A stretch of DNA of 64,000 bases, taken from Skermanella mucosa. GTDB lineage: Bacteria > Pseudomonadota > Alphaproteobacteria > Azospirillales > Azospirillaceae. A program made the position numbers and the translations under genes. The first letter of the stretch is position 1; the number at the start of each line of letters is the position of its first letter. The stretch covers positions 3,647,001 to 3,711,000 of the forward strand of contig NZ_CP086106.1 of the NCBI RefSeq assembly GCF_016765655.2, given 5' to 3'. The notes under the pieces were generated by a model, which saw only the letters and a program-made list of their open reading frames with translations, was not told the origin of the DNA and made no database searches. This document shows, piece after piece, positions 49,709 through 57,745 of the stretch.

Positions 49709-49936
49709 AAATGTCAGCATTCGACATGACCCGCCGATCGAGACGGGCTGGAGTGAACTGGAGTGAACCCCTAGACTGAGACAGGGGAAATGATGACAGG
49801 TGGTTTACGGGTGGCCGCCCCGGGTGGAGACGCAAATGTCATCATTCATCGACACCGGGTCATCGCTGCCCAGTGAAGCCCGCGCCCGGATGGATTTCCG
49901 CCGGTACCCGTAAAAGGTCCGAAATGTCAGCATTCG
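49709..49936 (+). repeat. Three direct copies of a 15-bp repeat, AAATGTCAGCATTCG
   Basis: Copies at 49709-49723 and 49922-49936 are identical; the copy at 49834-49848 differs at two positions. Each contains AATG...CATT, which is itself a partial palindrome. Spacing is 125 and 88 bp. Such arrays can be operator sites or the subterminal repeats of insertion-sequence ends. Confidence 0.6.
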
Positions 49937-50655
49937 TCATCAAGGACCGCGTCGGCTTCGCTTGCCGCCGAGCGCCGTCGGGGGCGTGTGAGAGCATGCG
50001 GCGGCGCTCGAGGAACGGCATGAATTCTCCCGGGAGTTCTGGGCATGATCTAGGATTATTATCTTAGTTCCGCGCGGGGCGCAATGGTTTGCCCTCGGAA
50101 AGCCCCCGCCGACCTGACGGGAGCGATCCGGGGATGCACAGCCCGCTCCACTCGTCGGTCCGACGGACTCAGCGCCGGAGCAAGCACCGGCTCGGCACCG
50201 GGATGCCGTTGTCGCGCCGGATCTTTTCGCGTCAAAATTTAATGGTTTGTTTACTTTTGCCGTTATAACTTAGCTAATCTAGCGATTCTGGCGAATGATG
50301 GCAGGTTACAAAAACCATGTGGAAAACTTTATTGATGCCAGGACGCGGAAAATTTTCCTTTAGCCCTGCCTGTTCCGGAATGCGACTCGAGCTTTGACAA
50401 ATATACCTTTGGCGGCGACTTGCCGAAGCGCTGGAACGCTCGAAACTGCCTCCCTCTCTCGTGTTGATCTGGCATATTTTGTTGTGCCAACTATTGTCAT
50501 TTTTCCAGTCATTTGCAAGTAAGCCGACTTGCCCCTCCAACAGGCTGCTCTTCTTCTGGGATGTACTGTCCCGGATGGCGGAGCGGTACCGATGTCCATT
50601 TACCAAACTGAACGGGTTTCGGTACATCGAACATTCCTGACAGGAAATCGGTGTG

Positions 50656-50690
50656 CCGCCGCTTGCTATACCAAGCAACGGTAACGGCGG
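50656..50690. promoter_or_regulatory. Nested dyad, probable autoregulatory operator of the toxin-antitoxin pair
   Basis: Outer arms CCGCCG (50656-50661) and CGGCGG (50685-50690) enclose inner arms TTGCT (50663-50667) and AGCAA (50674-50678). The site ends 11 bp before the antitoxin ATG, where Phd/YefM-type antitoxins commonly bind to repress their own operon. Confidence 0.45.
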
Positions 50691-50701
50691 AGTGAAGACG
50701 A

Positions 50702-51007
50702 ATGAAGATAATCACCGCGACCACGGTTCAAAACAGGTTCGGACAGTACCTCGACGAATGCGACCGGGAGGCAGTCGGGATCTCACGAAATGGCCGTATC
50801 AAAGGAATCCTCATGGGAATCCACGAGTACGATGCGCTGAAGGCCATCGAAGCCGCTTATCTGGCGGATCTGGCGAACTCAGCGACAGACGCCGATTTCC
50901 TGGGACCTGGGGAATCCGAGGCGATACTGGGGTCGCTGCCTGAATCCGGAGTCGAGACAGATGACGATCAGGCTGAACTTCCACAAAGACGTAAAAAAGT
51001 TTCTTGA
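50702..51007 (+). CDS. Phd/YefM-family antitoxin
   Basis: A 101-residue antitoxin. The N-terminal half MKIITATTVQNRFGQYLDEC, then V-G-I-S-R-N-G-R-I-K-G-I-L-M, has the pattern of the Phd/YefM DNA-binding fold. The C-terminal half is acidic and flexible, as needed to bind and neutralise the toxin. GGAG nine bases before the ATG serves translation. The last 47 bp overlap the toxin gene in another frame, so the two are coupled. Confidence 0.8.
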   Translation: MKIITATTVQNRFGQYLDECDREAVGISRNGRIKGILMGIHEYDALKAIEAAYLADLANSATDADFLGPGESEAILGSLPESGVETDDDQAELPQRRKKVS

Positions 51008-51212
51008 GTCCCTGGATACGGAAAGCCGAGCGAAGATCAGGCGCAGGCTGGAAATGCTGCGGCCCGATGAGGAGGTCCCCGCCGCTCAGGGGAAGTATCT
51101 GCAAACCATGATCAGAGACACTTCCCCTGGTATTACGGTCTTATACCAGTATCGAGAACGGCAATTGATGATCTACAAGATCATCATTCATCCGCATGCT
51201 GGTTCCCGGTAA
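50961..51212 (+). CDS. RelE/ParE-family toxin
   Basis: An 83-residue basic protein with the RelE/ParE-type order of helices then strands: LNFHKDVKKFLESLDTESRA, then RDTSPGITVLYQYRERQLMI and YKIIIHPHAG. Toxins of this fold cut mRNA at the ribosome or attack gyrase. The usual R-V-x-Y-x core is changed to I-T-V-L-Y-Q-Y. Its start lies 47 bp inside the antitoxin gene. The pair is bordered by the repeat-containing region and by the formate dehydrogenase operon on the opposite strand. Confidence 0.72.
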   Translation: MTIRLNFHKDVKKFLESLDTESRAKIRRRLEMLRPDEEVPAAQGKYLQTMIRDTSPGITVLYQYRERQLMIYKIIIHPHAGSR

Positions 51213-51234
51213 GCCTCGCCCATAGCGTCTCCTC

Positions 51235-52293
51235 TCACTCCGCCGGCATGCCCGGCGGATGCGGGTCGTGGCGGGTGGATACCTTGCTCGGGCCGTCGCG
51301 GGTGTCGGTGGAGATGCCCTGGGTCTTCAGCCAGCCGGCATGGTGCTCGCGGGCCCAGTTGAGGTCCACTTCGCCGTTGCCCATGGCGTCGAAGGCGCCT
51401 TCCATGCCGATCGTGCCGATGTAGATGTGGCCGAAGATGACCGCCATCAGGACCGCCGTGCCCAGCGTATGGACGACATGGGCGATCTGCATGCCGTTGA
51501 CGCCCGTCAGGTAGAACGGGAACATCAGCATGTAGCCGCTGAGCGCCATGGCGAGGCCGCCCAGCACGATTGTCCAGAAGATCATCTTCTGGCCGGCGTT
51601 GAAGCGCCCGGCCTCGGGATGCATCCCGTTGTTCAGGAATCCGCCGCCCTGCTTGATCCAGGTCAGGTCGGCCTTTTCCGGGATGTTGTCCTTGATCCAT
51701 AGCACCAGCATCATCAGGATGCCGAGGACGAAGGGGAAGCTCAGGAAATTGTGGGCGTACTTCCCCAAAGTGGCCATGGCCGTGAAGGCCTCGTGGCCGA
51801 ACAGCGGGATCATCACCGGCTTGCCGAAGATCAGCATGAGCCCGGTCAGCGCCAGAACGATGAAGCTGGAGGCCGTCAGCCAGTGGGCGAAGCGGTCGAT
51901 CGGCATGAAGCGGGTGATCGTCCGCCCCGCCCGGCCGGCGGCGATGCGGATCTTGCCGCGGAACAGGTAGAACCCCACCAGCCCCAGCAACATCCCGCCC
52001 ATGACGACGAGGGAGATGATGCGGCCGTAGTAGTTGCGGAATTCCCGCCAGTCGCGCCCTTGGGGCTGGACCAGGGTGGCCAACTTGCCGTCCGGGATGC
52101 TGACGTAGCCTTGCACCTTGCCCTGGAGCTGCTGGTAAAGTTCGACCTCCTCCTTCTCGGAAGGAGAGTTGGGCGTCACGACCTGGTCGAGCTGGGCATG
52201 GGCCGCGGGCGCCGCGGCCAGCAGGAAGACGGCGATCAGCAGTCCGGGGAGCAGTCCGGTCAGCAGCCTGAGGATCGTTCCGGGCATCATCGG
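51235..52293 (-). CDS. fdhC: Formate dehydrogenase cytochrome b (gamma) subunit
   Basis: A 352-residue membrane subunit that passes electrons from formate oxidation to the quinone pool. It has a Sec signal peptide (to HAQ, near residue 36), an exported N-terminal region of ~95 residues, then four membrane helices of the FdnI type. Haem-ligand His residues occur in the segments FAHWLTASSFIVLALTG, AHNFLSFPF and IGHIYIGTIG-like FGHIYIGTIG. ATG 52293 has AAGGAGAA in front; a frame open to 52323 would overlap fdhB. Last gene of the fdh operon. Confidence 0.93.
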   Translation of the reverse strand, partial: PMMPGTILRLLTGLLPGLLIAVFLLAAAPAAHAQLDQVVTPNSPSEKEEVELYQQLQGKVQGYVSIPDGKLATLVQPQGRDWREFRNYYGRIISLVVMGGMLLGLVGFYLFRGKIRIAAGRAGRTITRFMPIDRFAHWLTASSFIVLALTGLMLIFGKPVMIPLFGHEAFTAMATLGKYAHNFLSFPFVLGILMMLVLWIKDNIPEKADLTWIKQGGGFLNNGMHPEAGRFNAGQKMIFWTIVLGGLAMALSGYMLMFPFYLTGVNGMQIAHVVHTLGTAVLMAVIFGHIYIGTIGMEGAFDAMGNGEVDLNWAREHHAGWLKTQGISTDTRDGPSKVSTRHDPHPPGMPAE

Positions 52294-52315
52294 CATTGCG
52301 TGTTCTCCTTCGCCA

Positions 52316-52915
52316 TCAGACACCCCGGTCCGTCTGGCCGTAGGCGGTGGTCCAACCCCAGGCGCCGGAGCCGTAGCCCCGGCGGACGACGCGCTCCTTG
52401 TAGATGTCGGCGATGATGTCGCCGTCGCCGGCCATCAGGGCGCGGGTCGAGCACATCTCGGCACACAGCGGCAGCTTGCCTTCCGCAAGCCGGTTGGTGC
52501 CGTAGCCGTGGTATTCGATCAGCGTCATGTCCTCTTCCGGCCCGCCGGCGCAGAAGGTGCATTTGTCCATCTTGCCCCGGCCGCCGAAATTGGTCGTCTG
52601 CGGGTACTGCGGCGCCCCGAAGGGGCAGGCGTAGAAGCAGTAGCCGCAGCCGATGCACAGCTCCTTGGAATGCAGCACCACGCCGTCGGCCGTGGTGTAG
52701 AAGCAGTCCACCGGGCACACCGCCGCGCAGGGCGCGTCGGTGCAGTGCATGCAGGCCATGGAGATCGACTTCTCGCCCGGCTGACCGTCCTTCAGCGTGA
52801 TGACCCGGCGGCGGTTGATGCCCCAGGGGACGTCATGCTCGTTCTTGCAGGCGGTGACGCAGGCGTTGCACTCGATGCAACGGTCGCTGTCGCAGAGGAA
52901 TTTCATTCTTGCCAT
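52316..52915 (-). CDS. fdhB: Formate dehydrogenase iron-sulfur (beta) subunit
   Basis: A 199-residue ferredoxin-like subunit with four Cys clusters that carry [4Fe-4S] centres: CIECNACVTACKNEHDVPWG, CMHCTDAPCAAVCPVDC, CIGCGYCFYACPFGAPQ and CTFCAGG followed by a late CAEMCSTRA. It lies between the catalytic subunit (25-bp gap) and the membrane subunit (22-bp gap). It lacks a C-terminal membrane helix, unlike E. coli FdnH. Confidence 0.95.
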   Translation of the reverse strand: MARMKFLCDSDRCIECNACVTACKNEHDVPWGINRRRVITLKDGQPGEKSISMACMHCTDAPCAAVCPVDCFYTTADGVVLHSKELCIGCGYCFYACPFGAPQYPQTTNFGGRGKMDKCTFCAGGPEEDMTLIEYHGYGTNRLAEGKLPLCAEMCSTRALMAGDGDIIADIYKERVVRRGYGSGAWGWTTAYGQTDRGV

Positions 52916-52940
52916 GGTCGGTACTCTCGCCCTCCTCCGC

Positions 52941-55832
52941 TCAAGCCGGCTCGATGCGGCACAGGGTCACTTTGGTTTCCTGCATGAAGGTCACAGGGTC
53001 GTAGCCATAGGTCATGACGGCGTTGACCGGGGCTCCCAGCACGATCGGATCGGTCCCCGGCGGATACTTGTCCCGCTGGTCCACGCCCTCCCAGAAGCCC
53101 GAGAAGTGGAACGGCATGAAGGCGACACCCTGCCCCACCCGGTCCGTGACGAAAGCCATGACCCGGGCCTTGCTGTCGTATTCCGGGCCGTAGACCCAGA
53201 CGTCGGACTGGTGGCGGATGCCCAGCCGCTCGGCGTCACGGGTGTTGACCTCGACGAACATGGTCTGCTGCAGCTCGGCCAGCCACGGATTGGACCGGGT
53301 CTCCTCGCCGCCGCCCTCGTACTCGACCAGACGGCCCGAGGTCAGGATGATCGGGAACTCCTTCGACACGTCGCGCGCCTGGATCGACTTGCCCAGATGG
53401 GTCATGCGGAAGTCGCGGCGGTCGTCCAGGGCCGGGTATTCGTCGACCAGGTCGCGGCGCGGGGTGTAGAGCGGTTCGCGGTGGATCGGAACGGGGTCCG
53501 GCAGGTTCCAGGCCACCGCCCGCGCCTTGGCGTTGCCGTGGGGCACGCAACCATGCTTCAGGGCGACCCGGATGATGCCCATGGACAGGTCGGTCATCCA
53601 GCTGACTTGATCGATGTTGTCGCCGCCGATCGCGTTGATCACCGCCATCTCGTCGGACGTCAGCTCGGTGTCCCAGCCCAGCTTCCGCAGCACGGCCATG
53701 GTGAATTCGGGATAGCCGTCGGTGATCTCCGACCCCTTGGAGTAGGAGCCGTCGGCCAGCAGGCTGACGCCGTTCCGCTCGATCCCGAAGCGCGCGCGGA
53801 ACGTGCCGCCACCTTCCATGACGTGCTTGGAGGTGTCGTAGAGCACGGCGGAACCGGGATGATTCATCTCCGGGGTGCCCCAGCACGGCCAGGGCAGGCC
53901 GTAATACTCGCCCTTCAACGGTCCCGTGGTCGCCCGCATGCTGATCTTGTCGAAGTCGGCCTGGTGCTCCATGTGCATCTTCAGCCGCTCGGGGGACTGG
54001 CCCGTATAGCCGGTCGCCAGAGAGCCGCGGTTGATCTCCCGCAGGATGTCCTCGGCCCTCGGCTTGGTGCCGTCCACCGTGATGTGCTTGAAGAGCTGGT
54101 CCGCGAAGCCGAGCTTGCGGGCCAGGAGGTACATGGTCTCGTAGTCGTCCTTGGATTCGAAGATCGGGTCGACGACCGGATCGGACCACTGGAGCGACCG
54201 GTTGGACGCGGCGCGGCAGCCCGCCAGCTCGAACTGGGTGCAGGCCGGCAGGATATAGGTGCCGTTCTTGCGGTCGCTGATCGACGCGAAGGTGGTCGGG
54301 TGCGGGTCGACCACCACCATCAGTTCCAGCGCCTCCAGGCCGCGGCGCATCTCGGGCATCCGGGTGACCGTGTTGCCGCCATGGCCGAAGGTGATGAAGG
54401 CCTTGATGTTGTTGGGCTGGTCCAGCTCGCCCGGCTTCGCCAGCACGGCGTCGAACCAGCGGGTGGTCGGGATGCCCTTGGTCTCCATCAGTTCCTTGGA
54501 GGCGAAGCGACCCTTGATCCACTCGTAGTCGACGTCCCAGACGCGCGCCCAGTGCCGCCAGGCGCCTTCGGCGAGCCCGTAGTAGGACGGCAGCGAGGTC
54601 ACGTCGAGGCCCATGTCGGTGGCGCCCTGGACGTTGCTGTGGCCGCGGTAGATGTTGGCCCCGCCGCCCTCGACGCCGATATTGCCGAGCGCCAGCTGGA
54701 AGATGCTGAAAGCGCGGACATTGGCGGTCCCGACGGTCTTCTGGGTGGCGCCCATGCACCAGATCAGGGTCGACGGCTTGTTCTTCGCCATCATCTCGGT
54801 GACCTTGCGGAGCTGGTCGCCGGGAACGCCGGTCACCCTCTCGACCTCCGCCGGGTGCCACTTCTTCACCTCGGCCCGGATCTCGTCCATGCCGTAGACG
54901 CGCTGGCGGATGTATTCCTTGTCCTCCCAGCCGTTCTCGAAGATGTGCCAGAGCATGCCCCAGATCACCGGGATGTCCGTGCCGGGGCGGATGCGGATGA
55001 AGTCGGTCGCGTGGGCGGCGGTCCGGGTGAAGCGGGGATCGATGACGATGAACGGCGCCCGATTATGTTCCTTGGCGCGCAGCATGTGCTGCATCGACAC
55101 GGGATGCGCCTCGGCCGGGTTGCCGCCGATGATCATCAGCGCCTTGGCGTTCTGGATGTCGTTGTAGCTGTTGGTCATGGCGCCGTAGCCCCACGTGTTC
55201 GCGACGCCGGCGACCGTCGTGGAGTGGCAGATGCGCGCCTGGTGGTCCACCGTGTTGGTGCCCCACAGGGCCGCGAACTTGCGGTAGAGATAGGCGCCCT
55301 CGTTGGAGAACTTGGCGGAGCCCAGCCAGAACACGCTGTCCGGACCCGACTTCTCGCGGATCTCCAGCAGCTTGTCGCCGATCTCGTCGATCGCCTGGTC
55401 CCAGGAGATGCGTTGCCACTCGCCGTTGACCAGCTTGACCGGATACTTGTTGCGGCGTTCGCCTTTGGTCAGCTCGCGGACCGACGCGCCCTTGGCGCAG
55501 TGCGTGCCCTGGCTGATCGGACTGTCCCAGCCGGGCTCCTGGCCGACCCAGACACCGTTCTGCACCTCGGCGATGACGGTGCAGCCGACCGAACAGTGGG
55601 TGCAGATGCTCTTGCGCCGGGTGACCTCCAGGTCCGGATCGATCGGCCCGGCTTCCGCCTTGCGGACGGTGGCCAGCGGCAGCGCCCCCAGCGCCGCCAT
55701 CCCTCCGGCGGCCAGGCCGGAGTTGCGAAGGAAGGTGCGGCGGTCCAGCGGGCCGCCGGCGTTGGCCGCGGCGGCCAGGGTGGATGCGAGCGGCGAGCGT
55801 TGGGCGGTTCCCGAGCGTCTCTTGACCAGCAT
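52941..55832 (-). CDS. fdhA: Formate dehydrogenase catalytic (alpha) subunit, Cys type
   Basis: A 963-residue molybdenum or tungsten bis-MGD enzyme oxidising formate to CO2. A twin-arginine signal (DRRTFLRNSGLAAGG) near residue 30 sends it to the periplasm. The [4Fe-4S] motif CTHCSVGC with a distal THCAKG is near residue 80. The active site has Cys202 followed by His in ARICHSTTVAG, where E. coli FdnG has selenocysteine, so no SECIS or UGA read-through is needed. The C-terminal domain binds the cofactor. It follows the small Tat protein gene by 25 bp. Confidence 0.96.
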   Translation of the reverse strand: MLVKRRSGTAQRSPLASTLAAAANAGGPLDRRTFLRNSGLAAGGMAALGALPLATVRKAEAGPIDPDLEVTRRKSICTHCSVGCTVIAEVQNGVWVGQEPGWDSPISQGTHCAKGASVRELTKGERRNKYPVKLVNGEWQRISWDQAIDEIGDKLLEIREKSGPDSVFWLGSAKFSNEGAYLYRKFAALWGTNTVDHQARICHSTTVAGVANTWGYGAMTNSYNDIQNAKALMIIGGNPAEAHPVSMQHMLRAKEHNRAPFIVIDPRFTRTAAHATDFIRIRPGTDIPVIWGMLWHIFENGWEDKEYIRQRVYGMDEIRAEVKKWHPAEVERVTGVPGDQLRKVTEMMAKNKPSTLIWCMGATQKTVGTANVRAFSIFQLALGNIGVEGGGANIYRGHSNVQGATDMGLDVTSLPSYYGLAEGAWRHWARVWDVDYEWIKGRFASKELMETKGIPTTRWFDAVLAKPGELDQPNNIKAFITFGHGGNTVTRMPEMRRGLEALELMVVVDPHPTTFASISDRKNGTYILPACTQFELAGCRAASNRSLQWSDPVVDPIFESKDDYETMYLLARKLGFADQLFKHITVDGTKPRAEDILREINRGSLATGYTGQSPERLKMHMEHQADFDKISMRATTGPLKGEYYGLPWPCWGTPEMNHPGSAVLYDTSKHVMEGGGTFRARFGIERNGVSLLADGSYSKGSEITDGYPEFTMAVLRKLGWDTELTSDEMAVINAIGGDNIDQVSWMTDLSMGIIRVALKHGCVPHGNAKARAVAWNLPDPVPIHREPLYTPRRDLVDEYPALDDRRDFRMTHLGKSIQARDVSKEFPIILTSGRLVEYEGGGEETRSNPWLAELQQTMFVEVNTRDAERLGIRHQSDVWVYGPEYDSKARVMAFVTDRVGQGVAFMPFHFSGFWEGVDQRDKYPPGTDPIVLGAPVNAVMTYGYDPVTFMQETKVTLCRIEPA

Positions 55833-55857
55833 TGACGTCTTTCCTCCTGGATCCGCC

Positions 55858-56088
55858 CTAGAGGCGGTTCAGCGCGTAGAACTGCTGCACATGGGCGGTT
55901 TCCTGGTAACGCGGCTTGACGCGCTCTTCCGGCGACTCCTCCGCCGCGGCGCTCGTCGCGGCCAGCGGAATCGCGGCCGCGGCAGCCGTGCCGGCGAGGC
56001 CGATCACCTTCAGGAAATCCCGGCGTTCGACCGGTGAACCGCCGACCCCGCCCTTCCGCTCAACCCCGATGTTTTTTTCCGATGACAT
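55858..56088 (-). CDS. Formate dehydrogenase-associated small Tat-signal protein
   Basis: A 76-residue protein with RRDFLKVIGLAGTAAAAAIP as its Tat signal and a short tail ending HVQQFYALNRL. Such proteins stand just before fdhA in many proteobacteria (TIGR02811-like family) and are thought to help the exported enzyme; the function is not proven. ATG 56088 is chosen as it gives the family-length product. First gene of the fdh operon. Confidence 0.85.
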   Translation of the reverse strand: MSSEKNIGVERKGGVGGSPVERRDFLKVIGLAGTAAAAAIPLAATSAAAEESPEERVKPRYQETAHVQQFYALNRL

Positions 56089-56294
56089 TGTCCGGTCGTC
56101 CTCATTCTTCCGATCCCGATTCCCGGCGCGGGGAACGGTCTGGCGCTTACGTGCTGGACAACACGCACGCACGTAAAAAGTCGCAGTCTCGAAAGCTCAA
56201 GAAACCAACCGGCGGCATGGCTGTTGAGCGCCCGACGATGACTCCGTCCGGCCGCGGCCGCGATGGGGCCGGGAAAGTTGGAAGGATCACCATT

Positions 56295-56657
56295 TTGCAC
56301 GTGAAGCCGATCATCCTGGGGGCGGCCCTGCTGGCCGTGGCCGCCGCCTCGGCCGGGGCCCAGGGCATCAAGAAGGAAACGTTGACGGAGGACCCGAGCG
56401 TCACGCGCAGCCTTGAGCCCGACTCGACGCCCCAGGGAACGCGATCGCCGGGCGTCAACGAGAAGCGGAACGAGAACCCGGCCGACATCCGGGGGACGGT
56501 CGATCGGCTGAGGGAGAATCCGACCGACGTCCAGGGCAACCATGTGACGCGCGAGACGCGCGACGGCGGCCAGCCCCAGGCCGAGGAGACGGCCCAGGAC
56601 AAGGAGAACCGCGCCGGCGTGCCGGACGCGAACCAGCCGGAGGACCAGCCGAAGTAG
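56295..56657 (+). CDS. Small exported hydrophilic protein
   Basis: A 120-residue protein with a short signal peptide (PIILGAALLAVAAASAGAQG) followed by a polar, Glu/Asp/Asn/Pro-rich mature part. The mature part has a loose repeat, ENPADIRGTVDRL and ENPTDVQGN. TTG at 56295 is chosen because AAGGA stands 8 bp in front; a GTG at 56301 is the alternative. No family is recognised. It is divergent from the fdh operon and may lie in the periplasm. Confidence 0.6.
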   Translation: MHVKPIILGAALLAVAAASAGAQGIKKETLTEDPSVTRSLEPDSTPQGTRSPGVNEKRNENPADIRGTVDRLRENPTDVQGNHVTRETRDGGQPQAEETAQDKENRAGVPDANQPEDQPK

Positions 56658-56731
56658 GACGGCTTCCCGACGGAAAAGCGCTCCGGGACGGCTCCGGTTC
56701 CGGTCAGCCGTGCCGGATCCGCCCGTCCCGC

Positions 56732-57136
56732 CTACAGCACCATGTGGCGGGCGCGGGCGCCGCGCTCGATCGCGGCGGCGTTGAGCCGGTCGATCTCCAG
56801 GCTGTCGCGCAGCAATTCCAGCAGGCGCAATTCCTCCTGGGTCGTATAGCCGTCGGCAGCGGCGACGTCGCAGGCGACTGCGTATGCGGTTTCCCGCAGC
56901 TTCGGCGGCACACCCTGCTTGATTTCGGCCAGCGCCGCGTCCAATCCGTCGCGCTGGCCGAGCAGTTCCGTGCAGTCCGCGGCGATTTCGGACAAGCGGC
57001 CGGTGTCGAAGTCGCGGAAGACCGGCAGATACCGGACCGTCTCGCTGATGGTGTTCAGTTCCGCATCCGTCATGTCCGCATCGGAAGCGGACACCATGAC
57101 CATGGTGTAGATCAGCGCGGCATGGTGGTCGATCAT
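56732..57136 (-). CDS. TerB-family protein
   Basis: A 134-residue helical protein resembling the tellurite-resistance TerB fold: VMVSASDADMTDAELNTISE (acidic metal-binding region) and a repeat-like ACDVAAADGYTTQEELRLLE. The two D-x-x-M/Y-x-x-x-E arrays are what one expects in TerB domains. ATG 57136 has AAGG seven bases before it. No other ter gene is near; the role is unknown, probably cytoplasmic. Confidence 0.8.
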   Translation of the reverse strand: MIDHHAALIYTMVMVSASDADMTDAELNTISETVRYLPVFRDFDTGRLSEIAADCTELLGQRDGLDAALAEIKQGVPPKLRETAYAVACDVAAADGYTTQEELRLLELLRDSLEIDRLNAAAIERGARARHMVL

Positions 57137-57304
57137 GATAAGCCTTCTCGCGATTGTCCTGCGCACATGTGCCCGCGCGCCCGATGAACTTCAAGGGTGA
57201 CGCATGACCTCATGCATAGCCGTTTTTTCCGGGGGAGGGCTGCCTCGACACGGCAGCGCCTTAACCTTATCTTGCTGCTTACCGAGTGACGGCGGTTCCG
57301 TCCG

Positions 57305-57745
57305 ATGGGGAATGCTTTGATGACGACGGCTTTGCCGAACGCCGTGCCGGGCAGCAAGTCCGCGGAACAAATGCCGGCTGTCCGGCATTCCGCGCAGGTG
57401 ATGATCATGGAGGACGAGCCGCTGGTGGCCCTGGAACTCCGGATTCTGGTCGAGGACATGGGGCATCGTGTGTGCGCCGTGGTGGATACCGAGGCCGATG
57501 CGGTGCGCCAGGCCGACGCGACGGCGCCCGACCTGGTGATCGCCGATATCCAGCTCCGGCAAGGCAACGGTGTCGATGCCATGGAGCGGATCGCACAATG
57601 CCGCGACGTTCCGGTGATCTTCGTCTCCGGCAACCATACGTTCACCCCCAACCCGCAGATCCGGACTGCCCGCTTCATTGCCAAACCCTTCCGCGTCGAG
57701 AGCCTCAGGCAAGCCGTCGCCGACCTTTTCGGCGGCGTGGCCTGA
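57305..57745 (+). CDS. Single-domain response regulator
   Basis: A 146-residue receiver protein: VMIMEDEPLVALELRI holds the acidic pocket, the phospho-acceptor Asp is in LVIADIQL and the Lys switch is in RFIAKPF. No output domain is attached, so it acts by protein contact. ATG 57305 or 57320 may be used. The following histidine kinase overlaps it, and HisKA_2 kinases paired with single receivers are common in alphaproteobacterial stress or light signalling. Confidence 0.9.
   Translation: MGNALMTTALPNAVPGSKSAEQMPAVRHSAQVMIMEDEPLVALELRILVEDMGHRVCAVVDTEADAVRQADATAPDLVIADIQLRQGNGVDAMERIAQCRDVPVIFVSGNHTFTPNPQIRTARFIAKPFRVESLRQAVADLFGGVA

Larger units (their letters stand above)
49581..50701. other. 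1.1-kb region without a convincing gene; repeats
   Basis: The GC content falls toward 50.7 kb and no frame has both codon bias and a ribosome-binding site. It contains three copies of a 15-bp repeat (49709, 49834, 49922), a tandem TGGAGTGAAC pair at 49749-49768 and a small perfect palindrome CGTCGGTCCGACG at 50153-50165. A decayed mobile-element end or regulatory region is possible. Confidence 0.45.

Noticed and set aside
50562-50574. TGTACTGTCCCGG, looking like the end of an IS3-type element
   Set aside because: No matching inverted end, transposase frame or target duplication was found nearby.
50274-50678. A 134-codon minus-strand frame in the repeat-containing region
   Set aside because: No ribosome-binding site, amino acid composition unlike the other genes, and it overlaps the toxin-antitoxin operator.
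55227-55229. Possible selenocysteine site in formate dehydrogenase
   Set aside because: The codon is TGC for cysteine, not TGA, so the enzyme is the Cys type.
52797-55835. A 1012-codon open frame on the plus strand over fdhA
   Set aside because: Antisense shadow of the formate dehydrogenase alpha gene; no start signal or recognisable motif.
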